Below, piece after piece: positions 25,757-35,474 of a stretch of DNA of 64,000 bases. The notes below the pieces were generated by a model. That model saw only the letters and a list, made by a program, of their open reading frames with translations. It ran no database searches and had not been told where the DNA came from. The DNA lies in the NCBI RefSeq assembly GCF_021117275.1, contig NZ_CP088245.1:2703501-2767500 (forward strand), given 5' to 3'. The position numbers were made by a program, and so were the translations under genes. Position 1 is the stretch's first letter; every line of letters starts with the position of its first letter. The stretch comes from Metabacillus sp. B2-18. GTDB lineage: Bacteria; Bacillota; Bacilli; Bacillales; Bacillaceae.

Positions 25757-26494
25757 TCAATCAAGCAGTTGAACTTCATCCCCTACGTATATATCTCCTG
25801 TTTTTATCACAGAAGCATACACACCAAAATGATTGTTTCTTTCTTTTATTACCGTTTTGTGTAAACTCGGATCTCGTTCAGCATTTTCAGGATCCACAGT
25901 AATAATCATACACCTCTTACAATGTCCTACAAATTCAATTTCTACTTCATTTCCTATTTTAATACGTTTGCCAAGCCACTCTTCTTCAATAAAAGGCACC
26001 TTATCTTTTAAAGAAAGTAATAAGTTAGGACGGAAACGTCTCGAATCAACTTCGTCTTTCCCCCATAGCTCCTGCAGCTTATGTAATGAAGAATCTGTTG
26101 CAAGGAGAATGTGCTCAACTGCAATTGGTCCAATTGGTACATGTGAAGGGGTATATTTCCTAGTGGAAATTTTTCTTTTCGATTTGGTTTCCATTTCATT
26201 CATTAATTCTTGATGATCCCAATCAAAAACCTTCCCTTCAGGCGTCACCACTTCGACTTTAGGATATTCTTCCATCGATTCTTTTCCCACAAATCTTGCC
26301 TTATATTTAACCATATCATTGAATTGCGTAATAGTTAAGAAGTCACCATTTTTTGTCTCATCTAAATAAGCATGGCTACGGTCTCCATATAAACCATAAT
26401 TCATTATTTTAGACTGCTGTATACTCTCACCCCGAAATGATTTTATCGGATGACGAATAATTTCCTTGATATGACCTACTAACATTTTTTTCAC
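25757..26494 (-). CDS. MOSC-domain protein with N-terminal beta-barrel
   Basis: 245 residues in the YiiM/mARC-like order: MOSC_N domain ('IIRHPIKSFRGESIQQSKI', 'YGLYGDRSHAYLD') then MOSC core ('DSRRFRPNLLLSL', 'GHCKRCMIITVDPEN' with Cys192 and Cys195). MOSC proteins bind molybdenum cofactor or carry sulfur to it; one of the Cys is the usual Mo ligand. Start ATG at 26494 with AGGAGTGAAAAAA upstream. Reductase partner not seen nearby. Confidence 0.9.
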   Translation of the reverse strand: MKKMLVGHIKEIIRHPIKSFRGESIQQSKIMNYGLYGDRSHAYLDETKNGDFLTITQFNDMVKYKARFVGKESMEEYPKVEVVTPEGKVFDWDHQELMNEMETKSKRKISTRKYTPSHVPIGPIAVEHILLATDSSLHKLQELWGKDEVDSRRFRPNLLLSLKDKVPFIEEEWLGKRIKIGNEVEIEFVGHCKRCMIITVDPENAERDPSLHKTVIKERNNHFGVYASVIKTGDIYVGDEVQLLD

Positions 26495-26654
26495 TCCTAT
26501 ACTAATTTTACCTTTCTATAGTATAACAGAAGGAATTTTACATGCTTCAACTGTAAGCAATATTGCAGAAATCGACTCTTTGTTCAAGATTAGTGATTTC
26601 AATGCCTAAGAAAAAAATCCTACACTCATTACAGGAATGTTAATATAAAACAAA

Positions 26655-26704
26655 TAAAGGTACAATGACTCTACAAGAGTACCATTATACCTTTATCTTT
26701 TTAC
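26655..26704 (-). terminator. Hairpin after the GH1 remnant
   Basis: Stem ATAAAGGTA/TACCTTTAT extended by AATG/CATT with one mismatch; T-rich sequence follows on the minus strand. Confidence 0.55.
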
Positions 26705-26991
26705 GATTTTATTGATAGTATAAAGGGGAGTGCCATCGAAAATCCCACTTTTACATTTGGCTGGATTTTTTTAATAACCGCCCGTGATTGTTTATGTGCT
26801 TCTTTCATAAGCCTGATCGATTCTTCATCAGAAATCATATGAAAGATAAAATATTGACTTGGATCTGCACCACATAATGTTGCTGCAGACTGTCTCCACT
26901 GTGGTGAAGAAAAATGATGAAGAGCTACAATTGGAGTTAATCCATGCGCATGGCAAGTTTCTAAAACATCTCGATAATGTTCGAAATCATT
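26701..26991 (-). pseudogene. GH1 glycosidase fragment
   Basis: Minus-strand reading: 'DFEHYRDVLETCHAHGLTP', 'IVALHHFSSPQWRQSAATL', then a tail with 'EESIRLMKEAHKQSRAVIKK' and a stop at 26701. The first part is the family 1 glycosidase motif 'YRDVLETCRAHGLTPMVTLHHFTSP'. A whole GH1 enzyme has about 450 aa; only about 95 codons are left, and the tail may come from a second deletion joint. No start. Confidence 0.6.
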
Positions 26992-26995
26992 TAAA

Positions 26996-27115
26996 GATCT
27001 CCTGCAGCTTCAAAAAATAAGCAAAGCAGGTTTGATGCTCGTAAACTCCAATTTACCAATCCCTGAAATCGCCGATGAAGTAGGCTACTCAAGTGTAACT
27101 TTCTTCTATAAGTGA
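26996..27115 (+). pseudogene. AraC-type regulator fragment
   Basis: Open on the plus strand: 'LQLQKISKAGLMLVNSNLPI' and 'PEIADEVGYSSVTFFYK' then stop. This is the second helix-turn-helix of an AraC-family regulator, cut on both sides. It stands back to back with the GH1 fragment, so two unrelated gene ends have been brought together by deletion. Confidence 0.65.
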
Positions 27116-27148
27116 ATTTTTTGATTGATTTCTTAAGTTTCTATCACT

Positions 27149-29155
27149 TCATTTTAAATAATCTGATAAGGTGTTTTTAATAATTGGTAAGGTTGCATGA
27201 CTGCCGCCCTTCTCTTTTACATCCTCAAAAACAACTGCAAGAGAGATTTTAGCAGTTTCTAAATCTGTTGCGATAAACCAGCCGTTTTCCGTTCCATTTT
27301 CATCAACTTGAGATGCTTTTATTTCAGCGGTTCCTGTTTTTCCAGCTAAAGTAACTCCTGATATTTTTGCATCATTAGCTGTTCCCCCCTCTTCATTGAT
27401 AACAGCAGTAAATGCACGTTGCAAAGTAGATAGATGGGCAGAAGCTATAGCTGATTCTTTCCAAATTTTTATGCTCTGATTGTCTTCTTGAATCAATGAT
27501 GGAGCCATAATATTTCCATCGTTGGATAATGCACTATAAGCAAGGGCCATATTTAATGTTGTAACCAATACTTCTCCTTGGCCGTATCCTGAATCAGCAA
27601 GCAGGATGTCGCTTTTAATGCTTTCACTATTTGATACTAGACTATCTCCTAATGGATAACCCATTTCTAATGGCTCTCCAATACCAAATCTTTTTGCACC
27701 AGCAATAAATTCATCGCTACCTAACTCAAGAGCACTCATCGCAAAATAAATATTATCTGAATATTTTACTGCATCTTTTAAGTTTACAGATGATTGATTA
27801 TTTACTCTCGTTATACTATAGTTCCCCCAGGAAGAATCTTTTTGCCAGGAACGGCCGTTGATCGAAATTTGCTTCTCCGGATCAATTGTTCCTTTTTCAA
27901 GTCCAGCAGAAGCAGTCACTAATTTAAAAACAGATCCGGGTGAATAGAGTTTACTAAAACGATTCACTTCATCAGCAAAATCACTTTCTTCACGAGTTTG
28001 TTGTTCTTCCTTTGTTACATATGTTGTATAGCGATTTGAGTTATAAGAAGGCGAGCTTACTAAAGCAAGAACTTCCCCGGTTTTTGGATGAACAGCAGCT
28101 GCTGAACCTTTTTCTTCATTCATTTCATCATAGATGATACTTTGTAAATTTGAGTCAATTGTTAACTTAATATCCTGCCCATGCTGTGGTTCTTTACTTG
28201 CAATTGTTTCTACCTTTTCTTGATCTCTTACTATATAAATCTCTACTCCATCAAGTCCCCTTAAAGTATCTTCATATACTTGCTCAAGGCCGGCTTTTCC
28301 GATAAGTGAAGTCGTACTATAACCTTTTTCTTTGTTCTTTTCCAGTTCCTCAGCCGTAATACTTCCAACGTATCCAAGTAGACGTCCAAAGGCTTTATGA
28401 TTGATATAGGCTCTTGACGTTTTATTGTTTATAAAAATACCATTAGCACCTTTATCTTGTAATTTTGTTAATATTTCATTATCAGGCATCATGTCTACAA
28501 TTGGAACGAAATATTTTGGATTTTTATTTTGTTCTAATTTTTTTATGATTCTTTCTTCATTTATGTCTAAAATTGTTGCAAGCTCTTTTATTTTCCCTTC
28601 TCGATTGCTTTTATCAAAAACCTCTGGATTGATTCCAACTGTTTTGATTTCTCCATCTTTAGCAAGTGGATATCCATTCCGATCAAGAATACTTCCCCTT
28701 GTTGATTTAATCGTCCGAACTTTAATCTTATCTCCTGGTTTCATCGTGGGAAAAATCAAGCTTTCATCCCAAGTAATCTTCCATTCCTTCTCTTCTTTTA
28801 CTAACGGTAACTGATAAGAGGATGAACTTACTTTTCCAGCTGCAGTGATCATGTTTATAGAGAACGGAATCACGTTTTCCTCATGCTCTTTCTCTATTCT
28901 ATTCACCCTTATATCTTCAGCTTCAATACCAGAATATATATTTGTATATTTTTCAACAAACTCTTCCTTTGTTATTGTTCTTTTTGATTCAGTTGATAAT
29001 AAATCATATAACTGATCATGTTTTTGATTTGATAATAGATTTGAAAACTGTTCAAACGTTTCTTCTTGTTTTTTACTGTTTGAGCATCCTGATATTATCA
29101 ATAAACAAAAAGTTATCATTATAAACAACGGAATTAGTAGATTATTCTTGTTCAT
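27149..29155 (-). CDS. Class B penicillin-binding protein with MecA_N domain (PBP3/PBP2a type)
   Basis: 668 residues, the length of B. subtilis PbpC. A lipoprotein signal ('FCLLIISGCSNS') anchors it. Next come an NTF2-like MecA_N domain (about 30-140), the PBP dimer domain (about 150-310), and the transpeptidase domain with Ser408 in 'GSVFK', 'YSDN' and Lys606 in 'GKTGTAE'. It makes 4-3 cross-links in the wall; relatives with MecA_N bind beta-lactams poorly. Promoter region carries a BlaI-type dyad. Same strand as the next PBP gene, 196 nt apart. Confidence 0.92.
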   Translation of the reverse strand: MNKNNLLIPLFIMITFCLLIISGCSNSKKQEETFEQFSNLLSNQKHDQLYDLLSTESKRTITKEEFVEKYTNIYSGIEAEDIRVNRIEKEHEENVIPFSINMITAAGKVSSSSYQLPLVKEEKEWKITWDESLIFPTMKPGDKIKVRTIKSTRGSILDRNGYPLAKDGEIKTVGINPEVFDKSNREGKIKELATILDINEERIIKKLEQNKNPKYFVPIVDMMPDNEILTKLQDKGANGIFINNKTSRAYINHKAFGRLLGYVGSITAEELEKNKEKGYSTTSLIGKAGLEQVYEDTLRGLDGVEIYIVRDQEKVETIASKEPQHGQDIKLTIDSNLQSIIYDEMNEEKGSAAAVHPKTGEVLALVSSPSYNSNRYTTYVTKEEQQTREESDFADEVNRFSKLYSPGSVFKLVTASAGLEKGTIDPEKQISINGRSWQKDSSWGNYSITRVNNQSSVNLKDAVKYSDNIYFAMSALELGSDEFIAGAKRFGIGEPLEMGYPLGDSLVSNSESIKSDILLADSGYGQGEVLVTTLNMALAYSALSNDGNIMAPSLIQEDNQSIKIWKESAIASAHLSTLQRAFTAVINEEGGTANDAKISGVTLAGKTGTAEIKASQVDENGTENGWFIATDLETAKISLAVVFEDVKEKGGSHATLPIIKNTLSDYLK

Positions 29156-29194
29156 AATATATCCTCCTAAAAATTAGCAATACGATTATTACTA

Positions 29195-29295
29195 TTACAC
29201 TCGTAAGTTTTTAATGCATGATTTATGTACGAGTTTTAAGTTAATTCGTCCATAATTATTATCACCACTCCTTCAATTAATTATTACAATTGTAA
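29195..29295 (-). promoter_or_regulatory. Two BlaI-type operators upstream of the lipoprotein PBP gene
   Basis: TTACACTCGTAA (29195-29206) and the perfect dyad TTACAATTGTAA (29284-29295), each followed by GTTTTTAA-like sequence, match the TTACA-N2-TGTAA core of BlaI/MecI operators. Two similar dyads precede blaI and the second PBP gene. Confidence 0.75.
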
Positions 29296-29351
29296 GTTTT
29301 AAGGGTGAATCATCTAGTTTGCTCTTTTGCTAATAGTATTCGCTTTAAAAC

Positions 29352-31406
29352 TTAATCTACCTTTAAATCAAAATATGCTTTTAAAATTTTTTGTCCTATA
29401 TACTTATTAACCGGGTCAGTATCACTATCTAAATATGGAACAGCAATTGAGAACGCTACTTCTGGATTGTGAAAAGGAGCATAACCGATTAGTGTTAAAT
29501 TGTAAGTTGCGTATGTTTTTTTCGTGTTTGGGTCTTGATAAAAAGACTGAGCTGTCCCTGTTTTTCCTGCTGCTTGAGATTCATTGTATCTACGATCTCC
29601 ACCAAAATATTTATAAGCAGTTCCACCGGGACTTTGGTACACTTGTCTAAATCCTTCTTGCACCTGACGTAAATATTTATCTTCCATTGTGATTTTATTC
29701 AATACTTCTGGTTGAAATGCTTGAAACACCGGTCCTATCTCATTAGTACTTGAAGGTGTATGAATCGTTTTTACTAATTGCGGCTTCAATCTATAACCAC
29801 CATTTGCAATAGTTGAAATATACTGTGCTAATTGCATCGTTGTATAGTTATCATACTGTCCGATAGAAAGGTCAAGGAATAAACCGGGTTTTGTATATGC
29901 TTCTTTCCCTATTAACCCATTTGATTCATTAGGAAGATCAACTCCGGTTTTCACACCTAAACCGAACTGACTAAAAACATTTCTAAATTCTTGTACTGCC
30001 TCAGGTTTTTTAGGTAGTGACATCCCTGATTGGTATTCCTTCCCCATCATTCCAATGACCGTTTTAAACATATATACATTTGATGACTTTTTTAATGCTC
30101 CTTCAATTCCATTTGTACCTAATGATGTTGAATGTGATCCTTTCAATGGTGTCCCTTTTAAATTTAATTTTTCATCACTAAAAATTGTATCAGATATAAT
30201 GGCGCCCGATTCTAAACCAGCTAATATCGTTGCACCTTTTACTACTGAACCCATTTCAAACTGAGAATTAATTGTTCCCAATGCATAGTCCCGAAACATG
30301 TTTTTCCCGTTTTCGCGAACAAGCTGCTTACCAGCCATAGACAGTACTTCCCCTGTGTTAGGGTTCATCATGACGACAAAGGCACGATCTAAGAATCTGT
30401 TTCTTCCCTTTGCTCTGCTAAGTTCATCTTGAATCACTTGTTCTACTAGCTTCTGCAGCTCAAAATCAATCGATAGGACGAGATCTCTCCCACGTTGGCC
30501 TTCTGAGATTTTCTCTGTTTCCAATAGGTTTCCATTTTGATCTGTTATATGTTTTATCTTTGCTTTTTGACCTTTTAGGATTTCTTCATAAAATAATTCG
30601 AGCTGACTTTTTCCAACTCGATCATTTCGGTTATATCCTCTAGATAAATAGTATTCTAAGTTAGAGTTTGGTAATCCTTCTGATGATGATGATACATTGC
30701 CTAAAACTGAACGAAAAATATGTTCGTGTGGATAAAGGCGGTCCCAATCAGATGAAAGATCAACATTCGGCAAATCGGCTAAATGCTCTCCTATGATTGC
30801 AAACTCTTCGTCAGTCACATTTCTTTTAATAACTTGTGGAGTTAGAGCATAGCCACTATTCATGTTAGTAAATATTGCCGCAACTTTAAGCTCTTCCTTG
30901 GAAATTCCCTTTAAATCTTGAGAGTTAATTCGTTCAATTTGTCGATTATACCGATCTTTATCAGTTAACGTTTCATCTAGTAATTCATCTTTTTTAATCT
31001 TATTTCTTGCCTGATCAGGTCTAGTGACAATCCAATAATCCTTTAAATCTCTCTCTTTCATATTCTCTTCATCTATATCAATCATTTTCGAAAGCACCTT
31101 TGCTGTTTCTACCATTTCTTTAGGAGTTGTTCCCTTCATCCTCGTATACGTAATTGCTTTGACTAGCACATTATCTACAATGACCCTTTCATTTCGGTCA
31201 TATATTTTACCTCTAGGAACCGGAGTACTAACGACCATATCCACCGTTTTATTTACTTCTTTTTTATATTCTTCACCGTAAACAATCTGAACATAACCAA
31301 GTCTAATAATTAGAGCCACAAAAAATAAAAATACGATAAAAAAGAGTATGTTAACCCTTAAAAGTCTATTTTTTTGTACCCTGCGTTGTTCAATTTTAAC
31401 TGTCAA
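29352..31406 (-). CDS. Class B penicillin-binding protein, PbpA/PbpH type
   Basis: 684 residues from TTG 31406, which has AAAGGAGA 7 nt upstream; an ORF of 717 aa exists but runs back through the operator. One N-terminal membrane helix (about 18-40), PBP dimer domain ('VPRGKIYDRNERVIVDN'), and transpeptidase domain with Ser387 in 'MGSVVKG', 'KSSN' and 'AAGKTGTAQS'. It resembles B. subtilis PbpA/PbpH, elongation-type D,D-transpeptidases. The BlaI dyad at 31451-31462 lies in its leader, so induction by beta-lactam is likely. Confidence 0.92.
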   Translation of the reverse strand: MTVKIEQRRVQKNRLLRVNILFFIVFLFFVALIIRLGYVQIVYGEEYKKEVNKTVDMVVSTPVPRGKIYDRNERVIVDNVLVKAITYTRMKGTTPKEMVETAKVLSKMIDIDEENMKERDLKDYWIVTRPDQARNKIKKDELLDETLTDKDRYNRQIERINSQDLKGISKEELKVAAIFTNMNSGYALTPQVIKRNVTDEEFAIIGEHLADLPNVDLSSDWDRLYPHEHIFRSVLGNVSSSSEGLPNSNLEYYLSRGYNRNDRVGKSQLELFYEEILKGQKAKIKHITDQNGNLLETEKISEGQRGRDLVLSIDFELQKLVEQVIQDELSRAKGRNRFLDRAFVVMMNPNTGEVLSMAGKQLVRENGKNMFRDYALGTINSQFEMGSVVKGATILAGLESGAIISDTIFSDEKLNLKGTPLKGSHSTSLGTNGIEGALKKSSNVYMFKTVIGMMGKEYQSGMSLPKKPEAVQEFRNVFSQFGLGVKTGVDLPNESNGLIGKEAYTKPGLFLDLSIGQYDNYTTMQLAQYISTIANGGYRLKPQLVKTIHTPSSTNEIGPVFQAFQPEVLNKITMEDKYLRQVQEGFRQVYQSPGGTAYKYFGGDRRYNESQAAGKTGTAQSFYQDPNTKKTYATYNLTLIGYAPFHNPEVAFSIAVPYLDSDTDPVNKYIGQKILKAYFDLKVD

Positions 31407-31450
31407 AACATGATCTCCTTTCGAATTTTTTTGAATGAATAAGCTAAATA

Positions 31451-31540
31451 TTACACATGTAATATTTAGTGTCAATCCTTTTTGTTGCTTCATTGACTTC
31501 GTCATATAGGCAGAATATAATAAAAATATTACAACTGTAA
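31451..31540. promoter_or_regulatory. Two BlaI-type operators between blaI and the PbpA/H-type gene
   Basis: TTACACATGTAA (31451-31462), inside a 22-bp inverted repeat with AAATATTACA arms, and TTACAACTGTAA (31529-31540). The second lies 18 nt before the blaI start; the first lies 45 nt before the PBP start. Confidence 0.85.
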
Positions 31541-31558
31541 GTTTAAAAGGTGGTTTGT

Positions 31559-31945
31559 ATGAAAAAAATACCGCAAATTTCAGATGCTGAATTAGAAGTA
31601 ATGAAAATAATATGGAAATACCCTGCCATTAATACGAATGAAGTGATTGAAAAATTATCAAAAACAAGTGATTGGAGTCCTAAAACAATCCAAACAATGT
31701 TGTTAAGGTTGATTAAAAAAGGAGCACTAAAAAATCATAAAGAAGGCCGTATATTTGTTTATACAGCAAATGTAGAGGAAAGTGATTATGTAGAAGTTGA
31801 AAGTCATAGTTTCTTAAATCGCTTTTATAATGGTACTTTAAATTCAATGGTATTAAATTTCTTAGAAAAAGATAAGCTGTCTGAGAATGAAATTAATGAA
31901 TTGCATCGAATATTAGAAGATCGCAAGAACAAAAGGAAACATTAA
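31559..31945 (+). CDS. blaI: BlaI/MecI-family repressor
   Basis: 128 residues from ATG 31559 (AAAGGTGG upstream). Winged helix with 'IPQISDAELEVMKIIWKYPA', 'WSPKTIQTMLLRLIKKGAL' and the dimerisation helix. The Asn-Phe at residues 101-102 ('MVLNFLEKD') is at the place where BlaI is cut during induction. It binds TTACA-N2-TGTAA dyads as a dimer; four such dyads stand in this region. One nt separates it from blaR1. Confidence 0.95.
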   Translation: MKKIPQISDAELEVMKIIWKYPAINTNEVIEKLSKTSDWSPKTIQTMLLRLIKKGALKNHKEGRIFVYTANVEESDYVEVESHSFLNRFYNGTLNSMVLNFLEKDKLSENEINELHRILEDRKNKRKH

Positions 31946-31946
31946 T

Positions 31947-33749
31947 ATGGACAATTCTTTCTTCACTCTCTTCTTTATTAGTAACATCATTTTATCTGTC
32001 ATTTTTTGTACGATTATTGGTATAAAAAAAGGATTAAAGAAGCAAATAACTGTTAGTACACAATATCATTTAAGTATGATCTCTCTTTTGGTATTGATTG
32101 CTCCTTTTATTCCCACTCATTTTCTAGGGATGAATGATTTAATACACTTTGGAATTAGTTCTTCAACATTAACAAACACCCAATCTCCGGCTAACATGAC
32201 AGAAACCATGTTTCAGAATGGAAATTGGCAACAAGATTTTCCTACTTCAATTGAACAATCACCTTATCGAATTCTGGATTTTATCTTGTTTTACGTGTGG
32301 CTAGCAGGAATGATTATTATGCTTTTGGCTACACTAATTAGTAATCTTAGAATCTATAGGGTCAAAAAAAGTCTAAAAGTAGTTGACCACGGTGAATTAT
32401 CAATCCTTCTTACAACATGTAAAGAAGAAATAGACTATCAAAAAGGAGTCGTTTTAGGATATTCATCTTTGGTAAAGTCCCCTATTACCTTTGGGCTTAT
32501 GAAACCAATCATTGTTCTACCACAAGATCAACCCATGCTTAGTTATGACGATATGAGGTGTGTTTTGCTTCATGAGTTGGTCCATTGTAAACGTAAAGAT
32601 ATACTAATTAATTATTTCCTGGGTCTGTCTAGAATCGTTTATTGGTTTAATCCACTCGTTTGGTATTTTTTAAGTAACATGAAAACAGAGATGGAGATTA
32701 CTTGTGATTATGCTGTTTTAAAAAAGCTGGATGAGGAATCTCAACTTAAATATGGAGAGGTTATTTTAAAATTTGCTTCTCAAGCAAAACAAACCCTACC
32801 TTTGATTACTACTTCAGAAATTAGTAGCTCGTATAAACAAGTAAAACGGCGTATTGTGACAATTGTAAATTTCCAAGTAGAATCAAAACAGCAAAAAATA
32901 AAAAGTTCACTAATCTTTATGGCTGTTCTTGCTATCATCTTAAGCAGTATTCCTTCTATATCGGTATTAGCCTTTAACAAAGATCAACATTCTTTTTCAG
33001 AACAAAATGTGGTGTACAAAGATTATCAGACTCTTTTTCATAATCTTACAGGAAGTGCCGTACTATACAACACTAAGATGGATCGGTACATGATTTATAA
33101 TGAAGATGAAAGCACAACTAGGTATGCTCCCAATTCCACTTATAAAATATTTAGTGCATTGTTTGCATTAGAAAACGAGATTATTACAAAAGAAAGTTCT
33201 AGAATGACCTGGGACGGAACTCTCCACAAATATGATAAGTGGAATCAAGACCAAGACTTATTTACCGCAATGAAGAATTCAACAACATGGTATTTTCAAC
33301 ATCTTGATCAGCAGCTTGGTAAAAAGAAGTTGCAAACTTACTACGAACAAATTGGCTATGGAAGCAAAGATATATCAAGTGACATAGCTAATTATTGGAT
33401 GGATGGTCACTTAAAAATCTCCCCTGTTGAGCAGATCGATATGTTGAAAAGATTTTATAATAATGAATTCTCTTTTGATCAATCGAACATACAGACTGTC
33501 AAAGACTCGTTACTTCTAGAAGATTCAAATGAACTTCGATTATCAGGAAAAACGGGAACTGCAGATGTAAACGGAGAAAATGTTAATGGTTGGTTTATTG
33601 GATATGTAGAGACAGCGGATAATACATTTTTCTTTGCCGTTCATATAGAAGGAGAAAAAGACGCAGGAGGAAGGGATGCAGCGAAGATCGCCCTTTCTAT
33701 TTTGGAGAAGGAAGGTATATATAGACCTAGTGTCAAAAAATCATCATGA
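31947..33749 (+). CDS. blaR1: BlaR1-type beta-lactam sensor and signal transducer
   Basis: 600 residues, the length of B. licheniformis BlaR1. N-terminal membrane helices, a cytoplasmic M56 zinc protease with His209 in 'HELVH', a further membrane helix near 330 ('SSLIFMAVLAIILSSIPSI'), and an outer class D beta-lactamase-like sensor with Ser397 in 'NSTYK' and Lys535 in 'GKTGTAD'. Acylation of Ser397 by a beta-lactam switches on the protease, which ends repression by BlaI. No beta-lactamase gene is seen nearby; the likely targets are the two PBPs. Confidence 0.95.
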   Translation: MDNSFFTLFFISNIILSVIFCTIIGIKKGLKKQITVSTQYHLSMISLLVLIAPFIPTHFLGMNDLIHFGISSSTLTNTQSPANMTETMFQNGNWQQDFPTSIEQSPYRILDFILFYVWLAGMIIMLLATLISNLRIYRVKKSLKVVDHGELSILLTTCKEEIDYQKGVVLGYSSLVKSPITFGLMKPIIVLPQDQPMLSYDDMRCVLLHELVHCKRKDILINYFLGLSRIVYWFNPLVWYFLSNMKTEMEITCDYAVLKKLDEESQLKYGEVILKFASQAKQTLPLITTSEISSSYKQVKRRIVTIVNFQVESKQQKIKSSLIFMAVLAIILSSIPSISVLAFNKDQHSFSEQNVVYKDYQTLFHNLTGSAVLYNTKMDRYMIYNEDESTTRYAPNSTYKIFSALFALENEIITKESSRMTWDGTLHKYDKWNQDQDLFTAMKNSTTWYFQHLDQQLGKKKLQTYYEQIGYGSKDISSDIANYWMDGHLKISPVEQIDMLKRFYNNEFSFDQSNIQTVKDSLLLEDSNELRLSGKTGTADVNGENVNGWFIGYVETADNTFFFAVHIEGEKDAGGRDAAKIALSILEKEGIYRPSVKKSS

Positions 33750-33816
33750 CTTTTCTAAATACTTTGCAACTATTATAAGTTAGTAGATAAAATGATTGTG
33801 TTTACCTATATATTAA

Positions 33817-33845
33817 AAACGTTCCTTATCATGTAAGGAACGTTT
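33817..33845. terminator. Terminator between blaR1 and the peptide cluster
   Basis: Twelve-bp perfect stem AAACGTTCCTTA/TAAGGAACGTTT, 5-nt loop, T-rich on both sides. It can serve blaR1 and the convergent sagB-type gene. Confidence 0.75.
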
Positions 33846-33891
33846 CAATTTTAGCTTTCCTATATTCTTCTGTACTCTTATCTGACTTCTA

Positions 33892-35457
33892 TTAAGTGTA
33901 AAGTCTTCCCATTAGCCAGGGCCGTTGTCGATAAGGACCTATTGGAATTTGTATTAAGCTTGTTTTTCCAAGTGGGTCTAAGTTGTAAATATGATCTGTT
34001 ACGTTCACGTTGAAACCGAGGAGCGGATGCCCGCCCATTTCAAGCGCAGATGCTGCCAAAAGCAATTTTTGGACAAGCATCCCCGTTTCCATTTGTTGAA
34101 TTCGATAGCCTCTGTAACCAAGTGAATCTTTATAGTGATCATTATCACCAACAACATGCAGGGTGATCGGTACTTGTAGTAAATTAACATTATCTAATGA
34201 CAACCCAGATTGTAGTAGGAGCCTATGATCTCCTGCATTCACCAGGTATAATGAATGCTCAATATTGTCATAAAAATAAGCTCCATCAGGGATTCCTTCA
34301 ATATTATACAAACAGACGTAAATAGAGACACGTGAATCATCTGAATGTTCTTTCTCTAAGTCATTTCGATAACGGAAAGATGCTGTTGCCTCATATAGAA
34401 GAGAAGCAAGTTCTTGTTTACTTATTTTTTTCAATTGAAAATCCATGTCAGGGGAAAATCGCTTTTGACATGTAGACATAAAATCGTACGAAAGCCGATT
34501 AACTAGGGGTAAGGAGACCACCTTACCCTCTTCATTTCTTCTCTCCTTTTTCTCGAACCAGCGAAAAGGTGTAGAATGAAGCATAGAAGCTTCATTCATT
34601 TTTATTAACATTGGAAATTCTTTTATATTCTTTGTACGAACGTATTGCTTCGTCTGAATTGGCCTTATTTCTCGTATTAAATCATTAGTTAAAACATTCT
34701 CGCTATGACGGTTTCCTGACCACATGGCTGGTTCTACTGTTAGTGGGATGACTGAATATATGCTTTCTTCTTGTTCCTTAAAACCAAGCAGATGGTTAAT
34801 TGCACGATCAAGATATTGATAATAAACACCTGATGCAAATCCAAAACGTTTTGCTACTTCTATTAACTGCCCCATCAGAACACCTGCATCTAACCCCTGT
34901 AGCCTGTAAGAAAAATTATTGTACTTAAAAAAGTTTTTCCAAAACATCGTTGATATAAAAACAGTCCCAAAGCAAGATGTAAGATCACATCGACTTCCAA
35001 GTGAACGAGTAAGATAATTATCAAAATTACCTTCACGTAGTAATACTAAACGGTGATGTGAGACATCAAAATGGTAAAGGCCATCAGGCACATCGTCAAT
35101 TTTTAAATATACGTATAATTCGTTTGGATACAATGCTCCACCTGAAGGAGCAAACCTTCTATATGATTGCATGACTTCTAGCTCTTTCTTGGTAGAAATC
35201 ATCGGTGCAACAGACTGACTAAATTGAGTAATTCCATAAACATACCAAAGAAAATGACCGATTTTCCGAAGATCTGGTTTTACAGGCACTTCCTGAGCTT
35301 CAAGAGTTAGGGGTATATCCAAAGATAGTGGGATTTCGGGTAAGTGATAGTAAAGCTTGTAAGCAAGTGGACCATCTTCCCAATCCACTTCCCAGTTCGG
35401 AATGCTTGCTTTATCAATGTCAAAATGTAAGTTATGCAGAAACTCATCAAGAATCAC
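33892..35457 (-). CDS. SagB-type FMN dehydrogenase of the azole-peptide cluster
   Basis: 521 residues, starting at GTG 35457, 17 nt after the YcaO stop. Two nitroreductase-like SagB/McbC domains in tandem (about 80-270 and 340-515), with 'RRFAPSGGALYPNELYVY' in the first and 'SALEMGGHPLLGFNVN' in the second. It should oxidise azolines made by the cyclodehydratase to azoles using FMN. Only one half of a tandem SagB is usually active; which one cannot be read here. Last gene of the cluster, followed by a terminator. Confidence 0.9.
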   Translation of the reverse strand: MILDEFLHNLHFDIDKASIPNWEVDWEDGPLAYKLYYHLPEIPLSLDIPLTLEAQEVPVKPDLRKIGHFLWYVYGITQFSQSVAPMISTKKELEVMQSYRRFAPSGGALYPNELYVYLKIDDVPDGLYHFDVSHHRLVLLREGNFDNYLTRSLGSRCDLTSCFGTVFISTMFWKNFFKYNNFSYRLQGLDAGVLMGQLIEVAKRFGFASGVYYQYLDRAINHLLGFKEQEESIYSVIPLTVEPAMWSGNRHSENVLTNDLIREIRPIQTKQYVRTKNIKEFPMLIKMNEASMLHSTPFRWFEKKERRNEEGKVVSLPLVNRLSYDFMSTCQKRFSPDMDFQLKKISKQELASLLYEATASFRYRNDLEKEHSDDSRVSIYVCLYNIEGIPDGAYFYDNIEHSLYLVNAGDHRLLLQSGLSLDNVNLLQVPITLHVVGDNDHYKDSLGYRGYRIQQMETGMLVQKLLLAASALEMGGHPLLGFNVNVTDHIYNLDPLGKTSLIQIPIGPYRQRPWLMGRLYT

Positions 35458-35474
35458 CCTTCCAGCCTCCCTTC

